64,000 nt of DNA from Bradyrhizobium cosmicum (GTDB lineage Bacteria; Pseudomonadota; Alphaproteobacteria; Rhizobiales; Xanthobacteraceae). Each line of letters opens with the position of its first letter. Position 1 is the first letter of the stretch. Below the pieces are notes generated by a model. It had not been told where the DNA came from. It saw only the letters and a list, made by a program, of their open reading frames with translations, and searched no databases. The translations under genes and the position numbers were made by a program. Where the stretch lies: contig NZ_CP041656.2 in the NCBI RefSeq assembly GCF_007290395.2, forward strand, positions 5,766,001 to 5,830,000, written 5' to 3'. Positions 49,344 to 57,573 of the stretch are shown piece by piece.

Positions 49344-50666
49344 CTACCGCCCCTGTCCGGCAAACTCGTGCTTGCTGTCGTGACCGCCGATGAAGACCAG
49401 AATGCCGGCGATCAGGGGCAGCACGGCGAGCACGAGCAAGCCGTTCGAGGTCTGCCCGGTGGCTTCCTTGACCCAGCCGATCAGATAGGGCCCGCAGAAG
49501 CCGGCGAGATTGCCGATCGAGTTGATCAGGGCGATGGCGCCGGCGGCGGCCGTGCCTGAGAGCCAGGCGGTCGGCAGGGTCCAGAACACGCCGAAGCAGC
49601 AGAACACGCCGATCGCGGCCACCGTCAGCACCACCATCGTCATGGCGGGATCGGAGAGATAGGAGGACACGCCAAGCGCAACGGCGGTCAGCAGCAGCGG
49701 CGCGCCGACATGCATCACGCGCTCGCGCGTGGCATCGGAATGCCGCGCCCACAGGATCATCGCGATGGTGCCGAACAGATAGGGGATCGCGGTGACGAAA
49801 CCGGTCTGCGCATTGGTGAGACCGAACGCCTTGACGATCTGCGGCAGCCAGAACTGCATGCCGTAGAGCGCACCGACGAAGCCGAAATAGATCAGGCTCA
49901 GCGTGATCACCTTGGGCGAGGACAGCGCTTCGCCGAGCGTCAGATGCTTCACGGCCTGCTTGGCCGCGATCTCGGCGTCAAGCTTCGCCTTGAGCCAGGC
50001 CTTCTGCTCGGGCGAAAGCCAGTCCGCCTTCTCCGGCTTGTCGGTGAGATAGAACCAGGTGACGATGCCGAGCAGCACCGAGGGGATGCCCTCCAGAATG
50101 AACAGCCACTGCCAGCCCTTCAGGCCCATCGCTCCGTCGAGCCCGAGCAGCAGGCCCGAGACCGGCGCGCCGATCACGGTCGAGACCGGGACGGCGATGG
50201 CGAAGGCCGCGAGGAAGCGGGCACGATATTCGGCCGGATACCAGTAGGTGAGATACAGGATGATGCCGGGGAAGAATCCGGCTTCGGCGACGCCGAGCAG
50301 GAAGCGCAACACGTAAAAGCTGGTGACGCCGCTCGTGAGCGCCATCAACGCCGAGATGATGCCCCAGGTCACCATGATGCGGGCGATCCAGCGGCTGGCG
50401 CCGAACTTCTCCAGCGCCAGATTGCTCGGCACCTCGAAGATGAAATAGCCGATGAAGAAGATGCCAGCGCCCCAGGAAAAGATCAGCGGCGTGAACTTCA
50501 GCTCGGCATTCATGGTCAGCGCGGCGAAGCCGAGATTGACGCGGTCGAGATAGGAGAAGAAGTAGGCCAGCACCAGGAACGGTATCAGGCGCCAGGAGAT
50601 GGCGCGGATGGTCGAGGTCTCGATGGCGCTCTTGGCAGCGCCGGAATAGGTCGTGGTCTGGCTCAT
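49344..50666 (-). CDS. MFS transporter, anion:cation symporter (ACS) family
   Basis: 440 residues from ATG 50666, twelve hydrophobic helices. Early motifs FSYLDRVNLGFAALTMN and the loop GVAEAGFFPGIILYLTYWYP are characteristic of the ACS family (phthalate, tartrate, glucarate and similar organic anions). It imports an organic acid with protons or sodium. No catabolic genes are next to it, so the substrate cannot be named. Confidence 0.9.
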   Translation of the reverse strand: MSQTTTYSGAAKSAIETSTIRAISWRLIPFLVLAYFFSYLDRVNLGFAALTMNAELKFTPLIFSWGAGIFFIGYFIFEVPSNLALEKFGASRWIARIMVTWGIISALMALTSGVTSFYVLRFLLGVAEAGFFPGIILYLTYWYPAEYRARFLAAFAIAVPVSTVIGAPVSGLLLGLDGAMGLKGWQWLFILEGIPSVLLGIVTWFYLTDKPEKADWLSPEQKAWLKAKLDAEIAAKQAVKHLTLGEALSSPKVITLSLIYFGFVGALYGMQFWLPQIVKAFGLTNAQTGFVTAIPYLFGTIAMILWARHSDATRERVMHVGAPLLLTAVALGVSSYLSDPAMTMVVLTVAAIGVFCCFGVFWTLPTAWLSGTAAAGAIALINSIGNLAGFCGPYLIGWVKEATGQTSNGLLVLAVLPLIAGILVFIGGHDSKHEFAGQGR

Positions 50667-50744
50667 GGCTTTCCCCCGGGTTATTGCTTTTGTGAGCTGA
50701 TCCGGGGTTTTCAGCATCGCGGGCAAAGAGTCAATGGAGCAAGG

Positions 50745-50816
50745 GTGGGCAAAGGCGCGCTAGCGCCGTGCCCACTATTTCTCTTCACTTATTACGATGG
50801 TGGGCACGCTCCGCTT
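50745..50816. repeat. palindromic intergenic repeat, type E
   Basis: GTGGGCA (50745-50751) and TGCCCAC (50769-50775) flank the core AAGGCGC-GCTA-GCGCCG; a third, direct GTGGGCACGCTCCGCTTTAC begins at 50800. It lies between the convergently placed ends of two minus-strand genes. Confidence 0.6.
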
Positions 50817-50852
50817 TACCGCCTACGAGACCGGCGCCGTGGCGAGCAGCCT

Positions 50853-52013
50853 TCACTCCGCCAATTGAAACCGCGCAAAGCGATCAAGTTCTTCCTCAAT
50901 CGCACGCTTCAGCTCCCTGCGCCCCGCGGTCTTCTTCCCCTGCCCGACCCAGGTCCATTTCTGCATCAGCAGCTTCTTTGCCTGCCGGTCGGTCTTGAGG
51001 TCCAGCGCGGCAACGATCTCGTCACCGACCAGCACGGGCAGTGCGAAATAGCCGAGCTTGCGCCTGGCCTTCGGCACATAGGCTTCGAACAGGTGATTGT
51101 AGCCGAAGATGAGATTGGTGCGCTTGCGCTGGATGATCAGGGGATCGAACGGCGAGAGGATATGAGCGAGATCCGGCGACACTTCGCCGGGCTCCAGCGC
51201 CGCGGGCGCTGCCCAATGCTCCTGCTTGCCGGCGCCGTCGATCGCGACAGGCACGAGGTCGCCGCGGCGGACACGTGAGGCGATCAGGCCCGCCACCGCC
51301 TGCTTGCTGGGCGCATCGAGGTGGCAGATCGAATCCAGGCTGACCACGCCCTGTGACCGCAGCGCGCGATCGAGCAGATAGGCCGTGAGCTCCCGCGCCG
51401 ACGCCGGCTTCGGCAGCCTGTCCCAACCGAAATGACGCGTCATCAGCTCGTAAGTCTTGAGCATGCCCTGGCGCTCGCTGACGGTCGCGACGCCGGTATA
51501 GAAGGCGAGCTGCAACGCGCGCTTCGAGGGCTTTCGGCTCTGCCAGAGGTGCGCCTTCTCGGTGAGCACATCGTCCTCGATGTCGCGGATCGTCAGCGGG
51601 CCGGCGCGCAGCAGCCGCATCACCTTGCGCGTGTCGGCCGGCGTCACCGAGGCGTACCATCTGTGGCCCTCGCGCCGGTGCTCGCGCATCGCCGGCAGGA
51701 AGAAGCGAAAATCGTTCGAGGGAACGTAGGAGAGTGCATGCGTCCAGTATTCGAACACGCTCCTGTCGACGCTCTGGGCCTGGCGCAGGTCGGCGCGACG
51801 GTAGGACGGAATGCGGCTGAACAGGATGTGGTGATGACAGCGCTCGATCACATTGATGGTGTCGATCTGCACATAGCCGAGATGGGCAACTGCATCCGCC
51901 ACGGCCTGCGCCCCCTCCCCGAACGGCGTACGCGCATCCAGCCGCTGGGCATGCAGCCAGATATGCCGGGCCTGTGTCGTGGTGAGCGGGATCGGTTTCA
52001 GCGCGCGTGACAT
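50853..52013 (-). CDS. YcaQ/AlkX-type DNA glycosylase (winged helix)
   Basis: 386 residues from ATG 52013. The family (HTH_42, formerly DUF1006) markers are VAHLGYVQIDTINVIERCHH near residue 45, HALSYVP and DWRYFF-like FRFFLPAM, and a C-terminal DRFARFQL. The catalytic motif is Gln-Ile-Asp (VQIDT), the Q-x-D version of E. coli YcaQ, which unhooks DNA interstrand crosslinks, and not the Q-x-Q form of Streptomyces AlkZ. Role in repair of alkylated DNA is inferred from family. Confidence 0.88.
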   Translation of the reverse strand: MSRALKPIPLTTTQARHIWLHAQRLDARTPFGEGAQAVADAVAHLGYVQIDTINVIERCHHHILFSRIPSYRRADLRQAQSVDRSVFEYWTHALSYVPSNDFRFFLPAMREHRREGHRWYASVTPADTRKVMRLLRAGPLTIRDIEDDVLTEKAHLWQSRKPSKRALQLAFYTGVATVSERQGMLKTYELMTRHFGWDRLPKPASARELTAYLLDRALRSQGVVSLDSICHLDAPSKQAVAGLIASRVRRGDLVPVAIDGAGKQEHWAAPAALEPGEVSPDLAHILSPFDPLIIQRKRTNLIFGYNHLFEAYVPKARRKLGYFALPVLVGDEIVAALDLKTDRQAKKLLMQKWTWVGQGKKTAGRRELKRAIEEELDRFARFQLAE

Positions 52014-52076
52014 TGCGGAAGGCAATGTAGCTGGATTCGCGCGACGGAAAAGCAGGGACCAAGGAGGCGGGCCAAG

Positions 52077-52109
52077 AAAAGCCGCGCTGCCAACTGCTGA
52101 CAGCGCGGC
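52077..52109 (-). terminator. terminator of the Met-rich peptide gene
   Basis: A perfect 9-base stem GCCGCGCTG / CAGCGCGGC (52081-52089 and 52101-52109). On the minus strand it is followed by TTTTCTTGG. 24 bases beyond the gene. Confidence 0.8.
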
Positions 52110-52132
52110 AGGATCATGCGCGCGCCCCGCGC

Positions 52133-52387
52133 CTATTTCATCGACATCGCCTTCTGCGACTTCATGTAGTGCATGCAGGCGCTCTTCATCTTGCCATTGC
52201 TCATGTCGGTGTTGGCCATGGCCATTTCCTTGTTCGCCGCCATCTTGGCCGGCGTGTCGGGTGTGCCGCCCATCATGGCGGCAGACTTCATCATGTTGTC
52301 CTTGGTGCATGCCATCATCGCGGCGGATGCGGGCGACAGGGAAAAAGCGAATGCACCAACGACTGCGGCGGTGAGCAAGATCCTCAT
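52133..52387 (-). CDS. small secreted methionine-rich protein
   Basis: 84 residues with a signal peptide (MRILLTAAVVGAFAFSLSPA, SAA). Of 84 residues 16 are methionine, mostly in the mature part (CTKDNMMKSAAMMGG, MAANKEMAMANTDMSNGKM, ACMHYM), together with two cysteines and one histidine. Met-rich secreted peptides often bind copper or are oxidant sinks, but no metal motif is definite. A single-gene transcript with its own terminator. Confidence 0.78.
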   Translation of the reverse strand: MRILLTAAVVGAFAFSLSPASAAMMACTKDNMMKSAAMMGGTPDTPAKMAANKEMAMANTDMSNGKMKSACMHYMKSQKAMSMK

Positions 52388-52509
52388 CGAAAAGTCTCCT
52401 CCGTAAAAACCAAACCGGCGCCATGCCGATATTCGTTAGTACGTTTCTCCAGAGAGAACGTTTCGCGGAGAATAAAATTTCTCGTCGCTGCGGTGCGAAG
52501 GTGGAGGGA

Positions 52510-52824
52510 TCAGCGCACGCCCTTGGGTGCCCCGGAGCGGTCGCCAACGCTTCCCGTAGCCATGTCCTGCTCGCACGAGGCCTTGCCGCGCGCCTCCGCC
52601 TGGCAGCGATAGACGCTGCCGGTGAGGCGGTCGACCAGCCACATGTTCTCGTCGTTCGGGCCATCGAGGCCGACATAGCGACCAGTCAACCCGCTGATCA
52701 GCGTCGACAGCAAGATCGCCACCGCAATCATCGCCGCTCCCACGTAGATGGGCATCGAACTCAGGGACACAGTCCGATCCGGCGGGCCGCTGCGATAGAA
52801 CTGGTAGTCACTCGGCCTCGGCAC
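52510..52824 (-). CDS. small membrane protein
   Basis: 104 residues from a GTG (an in-frame ATG at 52755 would remove the first 23). One clear membrane helix (YVGAAMIAVAILLSTLISGL) follows a short N-terminus; the C-terminal part holds two cysteines (YRCQAEARGKASC). Unknown family. Possibly exposes its tail to the periplasm. Confidence 0.65.
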   Translation of the reverse strand: MPRPSDYQFYRSGPPDRTVSLSSMPIYVGAAMIAVAILLSTLISGLTGRYVGLDGPNDENMWLVDRLTGSVYRCQAEARGKASCEQDMATGSVGDRSGAPKGVR

Positions 52825-52959
52825 TGGGCGGAACTCTGCTCCACTTGTTCGCGACTAGCGGTGAAAGGCTCTGCTAGGCGTGCATCTGGCCGAAAGCTTG
52901 TTCACGGGCAGGCCATGCCGCGACCGCTTTGCGACGATCGATGTGCGCAGGTTTCCAAA

Positions 52960-52986
52960 GCAAAAGCGGCCCGATCTCGGGCCGCT
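52960..52986 (-). terminator. terminator of the caspase-like gene
   Basis: A 10-base perfect stem AGCGGCCCGA / TCGGGCCGCT (52965-52974, 52977-52986). On the minus strand TTTTG follows. 22 bases past the stop. Confidence 0.75.
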
Positions 52987-53008
52987 TCGCATCTTGCGGC
53001 TCTTCACG

Positions 53009-54388
53009 TCACCGCCGGAACAGGCCGCCCATCATGTGACCGAAGAGATTGCCGGGGCCACCCATGCCGCCTCCGCCGTGCGCGCGGCGGCTGCCACCGC
53101 CGGAGGAGCGGCGGCGCGCGGGCTCGTCAGTGGAATCCTCAGAGGCCACGCGGCTGGAGACGATCTCGGACTGCATCGCCTTGTGCTGGAGCTTGTTGAG
53201 ATAGCCGGTCGTGGGGTAGCCGCGCGCGGCCTGCCAGCGCCTGATCACGGACCGGGTCTCCTCGTCGAACTTGCCGGTCGCCTTGATGTCGAAGCCGAGA
53301 CCGGTGAGGCGGCGCTGCACGTCGCGGCGCTGGTTCTTGTCGAGACCAACCTGGTCTTCGGCGATCTGGTCAGCCGTATCCGTGAAGATCGCGGGATCGA
53401 TTCCTGCGCTGAGGTTGCGTGTCATCGTGGACGGACCGTCCTGGAGCGCGGCGATGCGAGCAAGCGCCAGCGGCTTGAAGGTGCCGTTCGGATAGTTGGT
53501 GAGATAGGCGTTGAGCTCCTCGACCTTGTTAGTGTCCTTGATCGAGCGCCAGAACTCGAGTTCGACTTCGCCGGCCTGGGCGACAGCTACCGGAGCCGCC
53601 GCGTCGGACGCCGTCGCGGCGGCCGGGTTGAGATAGACTGTGCCGGTGAGATTGGTGTGGCCCCAGGGCAGCTGCGCCTTGCCCGTCTCGTCGTTGACCT
53701 GGGCACGAACCTTGGTCATGGCCTGCTGGATCTCGAGGCCGGGAGACGCGATGTTCGCAAGGAGCGCGCGGGTAAAGGGGCTGTTGGTGCCGGCCTCGCC
53801 GTCGAGGGCGGTCTGGCCGGGACCGGTGGCGAACGCGATCAGCGTGCCCTCTCCGGACTTCATCTCGGCAAGACCGCTGGCCACGTTGACGGAGCGCGTC
53901 GCCTTGGCGGAACGGATCTTTGCGGCGAAGGGATTGTCGCGGCAGGCGTCGAGGAACACCAGCTTCACCTTGGCATCCGCCATGGTCTGCTCGAGCGTGA
54001 GATCGACATTGATCGCCGCGCCCAGCTTGACGTCCATCTCGGATTTGAGGTCGGCGTCGACAGGCAGCAGATAATTGGTGCCGTTCACCGCGATGCCGTG
54101 GCCGGCATAAAAGAACAGCGCCACATCGGCGCCCTCGCTCTTCTTGCCGAACTCGAGCAGCTTCGCCGTCATGGCGTCGCGGGTGAGATTGGCACCCTCG
54201 ACCACGTCGAAGCCGACATTGCGCAGCACCCGCGCCATCGACTTGGCGTCGATCGCTGGATTCGGGAGCTGCGGGACATTCTTGTAGGCAGCGTTGCCGA
54301 CCACGAAGGCGACACGCTTTTCGGCGAGCGCCACGTTGCTGCCAAAGACGAAGGCTGCGAGAGACATTGCCGCGAACAGGAAACGCAT
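53009..54388 (-). CDS. caspase-like (C14) protein with C-terminal peptidoglycan-binding-like domain
   Basis: 459 residues from ATG 54388 with GGGGAG upstream. A signal peptide (about 1-22, NVALAEKR) precedes a caspase fold at about 22-250: the catalytic pair is His in FFYAGHGIAVNGTNYLLPVD and Cys in VKLVFLDACRDNPF. Middle region with TPR-like YLTNYPNGTFKPLALARIAA, then a PG-binding-1-like domain (RRDVQRRLTGLGFDIKATGK) and a Gly/Arg/Ser-rich end. A secreted orthocaspase-like peptidase is inferred. Divergent from an OmpA-family gene. Confidence 0.88.
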   Translation of the reverse strand: MRFLFAAMSLAAFVFGSNVALAEKRVAFVVGNAAYKNVPQLPNPAIDAKSMARVLRNVGFDVVEGANLTRDAMTAKLLEFGKKSEGADVALFFYAGHGIAVNGTNYLLPVDADLKSEMDVKLGAAINVDLTLEQTMADAKVKLVFLDACRDNPFAAKIRSAKATRSVNVASGLAEMKSGEGTLIAFATGPGQTALDGEAGTNSPFTRALLANIASPGLEIQQAMTKVRAQVNDETGKAQLPWGHTNLTGTVYLNPAAATASDAAAPVAVAQAGEVELEFWRSIKDTNKVEELNAYLTNYPNGTFKPLALARIAALQDGPSTMTRNLSAGIDPAIFTDTADQIAEDQVGLDKNQRRDVQRRLTGLGFDIKATGKFDEETRSVIRRWQAARGYPTTGYLNKLQHKAMQSEIVSSRVASEDSTDEPARRRSSGGGSRRAHGGGGMGGPGNLFGHMMGGLFRR

Positions 54389-54452
54389 GGTCTTTCTCCC
54401 CAGATCAAGAACCACCGATGACCGCAGTGTGATCTCTTCCACGGAAGCCGAA

Positions 54453-54468
54453 TGTGATCTAGATCACG
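54453..54468. promoter_or_regulatory. CRP/FNR-like palindrome upstream of the caspase-like gene
   Basis: TGTGA-TCTAGA-TCACG matches the CRP consensus TGTGA-N6-TCACA at 9 of 10 positions; the inner 14 bases GTGATCTAGATCAC are a perfect palindrome and also match the FNR/FixK box at 8 of 10. It lies 64 bases upstream of the caspase-like start. Confidence 0.6.
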
Positions 54469-54607
54469 TTAGGGATCGCAACGGCTCAAACCGACCTCAA
54501 GAAAAACGCGACTACCGGCGTTCGCGCCGTAGCGCCGGCCTTTCCCTGTGGAAGCGCCCGAACGCCCCCAAATGCGCTAGAATGAGTTAGGAGGCCTTTC
54601 TGACCTG

Positions 54608-54623
54608 CGTGACCAGGATCACA
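54608..54623. promoter_or_regulatory. CRP/FNR-like palindrome upstream of the OmpA gene
   Basis: CGTGA-CCAGGA-TCACA matches TGTGA-N6-TCACA at 9 of 10 positions. It is 71 bases upstream of the OmpA start, mirroring the first site. Both lie in the 306-base gap between the divergent genes, which otherwise holds nothing I recognise. Confidence 0.55.
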
Positions 54624-54694
54624 TCAAGGCCTTTGAACCTTCCCTATGCTCGCGGCATCAAATCGCCATCAGGCGTAACAGCGAGGATACCACG

Positions 54695-55336
54695 ATGACC
54701 CGTTTTGATAAGTTCTTTGCACTGAAGGCGATCACTCTGACGGCAGCGCTGTCGATGACGGCGGGCCTGGCCCTGGCCGGCGACAATGTCTCGTCCGACA
54801 AGATCCTGGATGCTTTGAAGCCGAAGCCGGTGACGCGCGGCCTGTCCGTCGGGCCGCAGGCCGATCCGGCGGTGCAGGCCAAGGAATCGACCTTCCTGAA
54901 CACAGTGCGCAACCGCTCCACCCGGTCGCTCTCGACGGGCGAGCGTGAGCAGATCGCCGAGCTGGCTGCGACCAAGCCGAAGATCGATCTGGAGATCCAG
55001 TTCGACTATAACTCGGCCGACATCGCCAAGACCTCGGTGCCGTCGGTGCAGGCGCTTGGCAAGGCGCTGTCCGACCCGTCGCTGAAGGGCTCGACCTTCG
55101 TGGTCGCCGGCCACACCGATGCGGTCGGCACCGAAGAGTACAATCAAGGCCTGTCCGAACGTCGGGCCGACACCATCAAGAAATACCTGATGCAGAACTA
55201 CGGCCTCGCGGGCACCGATCTCGTCACGGTCGGCTACGGCAAGACCAAGCTGAAGGACACCGCCAACGGCGCCGACCCGATCAATCGCCGCGTCCAGGTG
55301 GTGAACATGGAAGCCAAGACGACGGCGTCCAAGTAA
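54695..55336 (+). CDS. OmpA-family peptidoglycan-associated protein
   Basis: 213 residues: a signal region (AITLTAALSMTAGLALAGD) and an OmpA C-terminal domain from about 105 to 210, with IQFDYNSADIAKTSVPSVQA, VVAGHTDAVGTEEYNQGLSE and RRADTIKKYL. The Asp and Arg that grip meso-diaminopimelate are present. It tethers the outer membrane to peptidoglycan. It is divergent from the secreted caspase-like gene and has a strong terminator. Confidence 0.9.
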   Translation: MTRFDKFFALKAITLTAALSMTAGLALAGDNVSSDKILDALKPKPVTRGLSVGPQADPAVQAKESTFLNTVRNRSTRSLSTGEREQIAELAATKPKIDLEIQFDYNSADIAKTSVPSVQALGKALSDPSLKGSTFVVAGHTDAVGTEEYNQGLSERRADTIKKYLMQNYGLAGTDLVTVGYGKTKLKDTANGADPINRRVQVVNMEAKTTASK

Positions 55337-55360
55337 CCCCAATTGATCGCCAATGAAACG

Positions 55361-55395
55361 CGCCGCCTGCCGTAACCCGGCAGGCGGCGATTTTA
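55361..55395 (+). terminator. rho-independent terminator of the OmpA gene
   Basis: A perfect 12-base stem CGCCGCCTGCCG / CGGCAGGCGGCG (55361-55372, 55378-55389), loop TAACC, followed by ATTTTAT. It overlaps the last codon region of the convergent glycosyltransferase gene. Confidence 0.88.
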
Positions 55396-56685
55396 TATCC
55401 AGCTCTGGAACAGCATTAGCCGGTTGAAGGTCTGCATCGACGTCCCGACGAAAGCCGCCGAGATCGGCAGCATCACCGCAAAGCCGATGGCGGCGACAGC
55501 GACATAGGCCCATAGCAGCCAGTGCGGCAGGCCCTCCCGACGCAACACATAGACCAGCGCGAGCGACGCGATCGTTGCGGCCGGCAGATAGTAGTAGATG
55601 AAGCCCAGCGTACGCGGCAGCAAAGCCCAGGCGAGCCAGCAGCCGAAATAGAACATCGCAATCAGGAATGCATCCCAGCGGCGCGTGACGATGAAATCGC
55701 GCAGCACGATCGCGAGCGCGGCCAGCGCCGGCCACAGCACCAGCGGGTTGCCGAGAAAGACGATCGCGGAGACGTTGCCCTCCGTCGTCTTGTCAAACAG
55801 GAACCACACCGGTCGGGCGAGCAGCGGCCAGGATGGCCACGAACTCATATAGGTATGGCCGGCGATCGCGGTGGTGGTGTTGTCGGCAAAGATCCGGCGC
55901 TGCGCCTCGATCAGGTCGGTTAGCGACAACCCATAGAGGGGAACGAATGTGGCAAGATAAGTCACCGCCGGCAGAACGGCGAAGCAGAGCGCGGCATGCT
56001 GCACGCGAAAATCGGTCCAGAGATCGGGGCGATACCAATCGCCCGGCTTCGCGTCGGCGAACAGCGTGCGCCAGCCCTGCATCAGGCGGATCACCGCAAC
56101 GATGACGATGCAGATTCCGAGCGGGAACAGCCCGCTCCATTTGCAGGCCGCGGCAAGACCGAACAACGTACCCGCCAGCGCGAACAACGCATGCGGGCGC
56201 TGCCTTCGAAAGCCATGCATGAAGGCCGCGATCGCGAGTAGGCTGAAGCCGAGCGCAAAGATGTCGAGCATCGCGATACGCGCCTGCACGTAGAGCATCT
56301 GGTTGAAGGCCGCGATCAGCGCTGCTGCGATCGCCGGTCCATGTGCCGAGAACAGCGCCAGCCCGCACAGATAGATCGCGACGATCGCGAGCGCGCCGAA
56401 CAACGTCGCCGGATAGCGCCAGCCGAGCGCGTTGTCGCCGAAGGCCGCGATCGACGCCGCCATCAGCTCCTTGGCCAGCGGCGGATGCATCGGATTGAGC
56501 ATCGGCTGCGACATCGCTGGTGCGAGCATCTGCCGTGCCGCGGGCACGTAATGGATCTCGTCGAAAACGAACTTCTCCGGCGTCGTCAGGCCGATCAGCA
56601 GTGCAAGATGGGCAACCAGGAAAATCGCGACAGCCAACACTGCGCTCCGCGACATCTTCGGAACCGCAGGCAGATCGAGCGACAT
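55393..56685 (-). CDS. PMT/ArnT-type GT-C glycosyltransferase
   Basis: 430 residues if started at ATG 56685; in-frame ATGs at 56655 and 56760 are possible. The GT-C marks of the protein-mannosyltransferase family are clear: FDEIHYVPAARQML in the first periplasmic loop (acidic catalytic pair) and HPPLAKELM, plus about ten membrane helices. It moves a sugar from a lipid phosphate to a protein or lipid on the periplasmic side. It is a plausible consumer of the sugar lipid made by the GT2/DUF2304 pair at 10.4 kb, but this link is speculative. Confidence 0.85.
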   Translation of the reverse strand: MSLDLPAVPKMSRSAVLAVAIFLVAHLALLIGLTTPEKFVFDEIHYVPAARQMLAPAMSQPMLNPMHPPLAKELMAASIAAFGDNALGWRYPATLFGALAIVAIYLCGLALFSAHGPAIAAALIAAFNQMLYVQARIAMLDIFALGFSLLAIAAFMHGFRRQRPHALFALAGTLFGLAAACKWSGLFPLGICIVIVAVIRLMQGWRTLFADAKPGDWYRPDLWTDFRVQHAALCFAVLPAVTYLATFVPLYGLSLTDLIEAQRRIFADNTTTAIAGHTYMSSWPSWPLLARPVWFLFDKTTEGNVSAIVFLGNPLVLWPALAALAIVLRDFIVTRRWDAFLIAMFYFGCWLAWALLPRTLGFIYYYLPAATIASLALVYVLRREGLPHWLLWAYVAVAAIGFAVMLPISAAFVGTSMQTFNRLMLFQSWI

Positions 56686-56869
56686 GTGTGGGGACGTTTT
56701 GCGTGGCAAATCTGCTTCACCGTGGAGAAAAATCTGGCTGGCACTTTTCATTGAACGCATTCTGCCGCAACTGTCACTAAGGATAACGCTCGTCCCGCGC
56801 CCTTTGTGATAATTCCGCCACGAAGCGCGCGCGGTCCGGTACGATCAGGGACCATCGATCGGTTGTGAA

Positions 56870-57571
56870 ATGAATTTGCGTTTCTGGCTTTTCCCCACTC
56901 TGTTGGCGGTCGTTGCATGCGTGGCGCCTTGCGCGCAGGCGCAGACGCGCGTCGGCGAAGCCGTCGTGATCCAGAACGAAGTGGTGCGCGTGGCCGCGAG
57001 CACGACGCCGATCAATGTCGGCGACAGCATGCTGCGCGACGAGACCGTGCGCACCGGCGCCGACAGCGCGGCGCGCTTCGTCATGGCCGACAGCACCAAC
57101 CTGTCGCTGGGGCCGAGCGCGACGCTCAAGCTCGACCGCACCGTCTTCAACGACGAGCACAGCTATCGCGACGTCGCGATCCGCATGACCACGGGCGCCT
57201 TCCGTTTCGTCACCGGACATTCGGAAAAAACCGCCTACAAGATCACGACGCCGCTCGCGACCATCGGCGTGCGCGGCACAACGCTCGACATCCTGTCCCA
57301 GCGCGGGCGCTCCGTCGTCGTGCTTCAGGACGGTGCGGCCAGCGTCTGCACGACCAGCCGCCAATGCGTGCAGCTCACCCAGCCGGGCGACACCGCGGTG
57401 ATCGTTTCGGCCGGCGGCAAGGTCAGCATCACCAAGGCCAACACGCCGCCCTGGACCTTTGCCGCCAACTGCGCCGCGAGTGCCGGGCTATGCTCGGTCA
57501 ACCAATATGCCGGCGCCTCGCCGACCATCACGCCCGCCGTCAATGACGACGGCATGCTGTGCGGGCGGTGA
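56870..57571 (+). CDS. secreted FecR-domain protein
   Basis: 233 residues with a signal peptide (WLFPTLLAVVACVAPCAQA, QT). The FecR domain is at about 50-150 (DSAARFVMADSTNLSLGPSA, then TTPLATIGVRGTTLDI). No membrane helix or sigma-factor gene is near, so it is not a classical anti-sigma FecR; the domain is likely a periplasmic or surface structural module. Several cysteines follow (CTTSRQC, NCAASAGLC). Overlaps the next start region, so the two are one operon. Confidence 0.85.
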   Translation: MNLRFWLFPTLLAVVACVAPCAQAQTRVGEAVVIQNEVVRVAASTTPINVGDSMLRDETVRTGADSAARFVMADSTNLSLGPSATLKLDRTVFNDEHSYRDVAIRMTTGAFRFVTGHSEKTAYKITTPLATIGVRGTTLDILSQRGRSVVVLQDGAASVCTTSRQCVQLTQPGDTAVIVSAGGKVSITKANTPPWTFAANCAASAGLCSVNQYAGASPTITPAVNDDGMLCGR

Positions 57572-57573
57572 CG

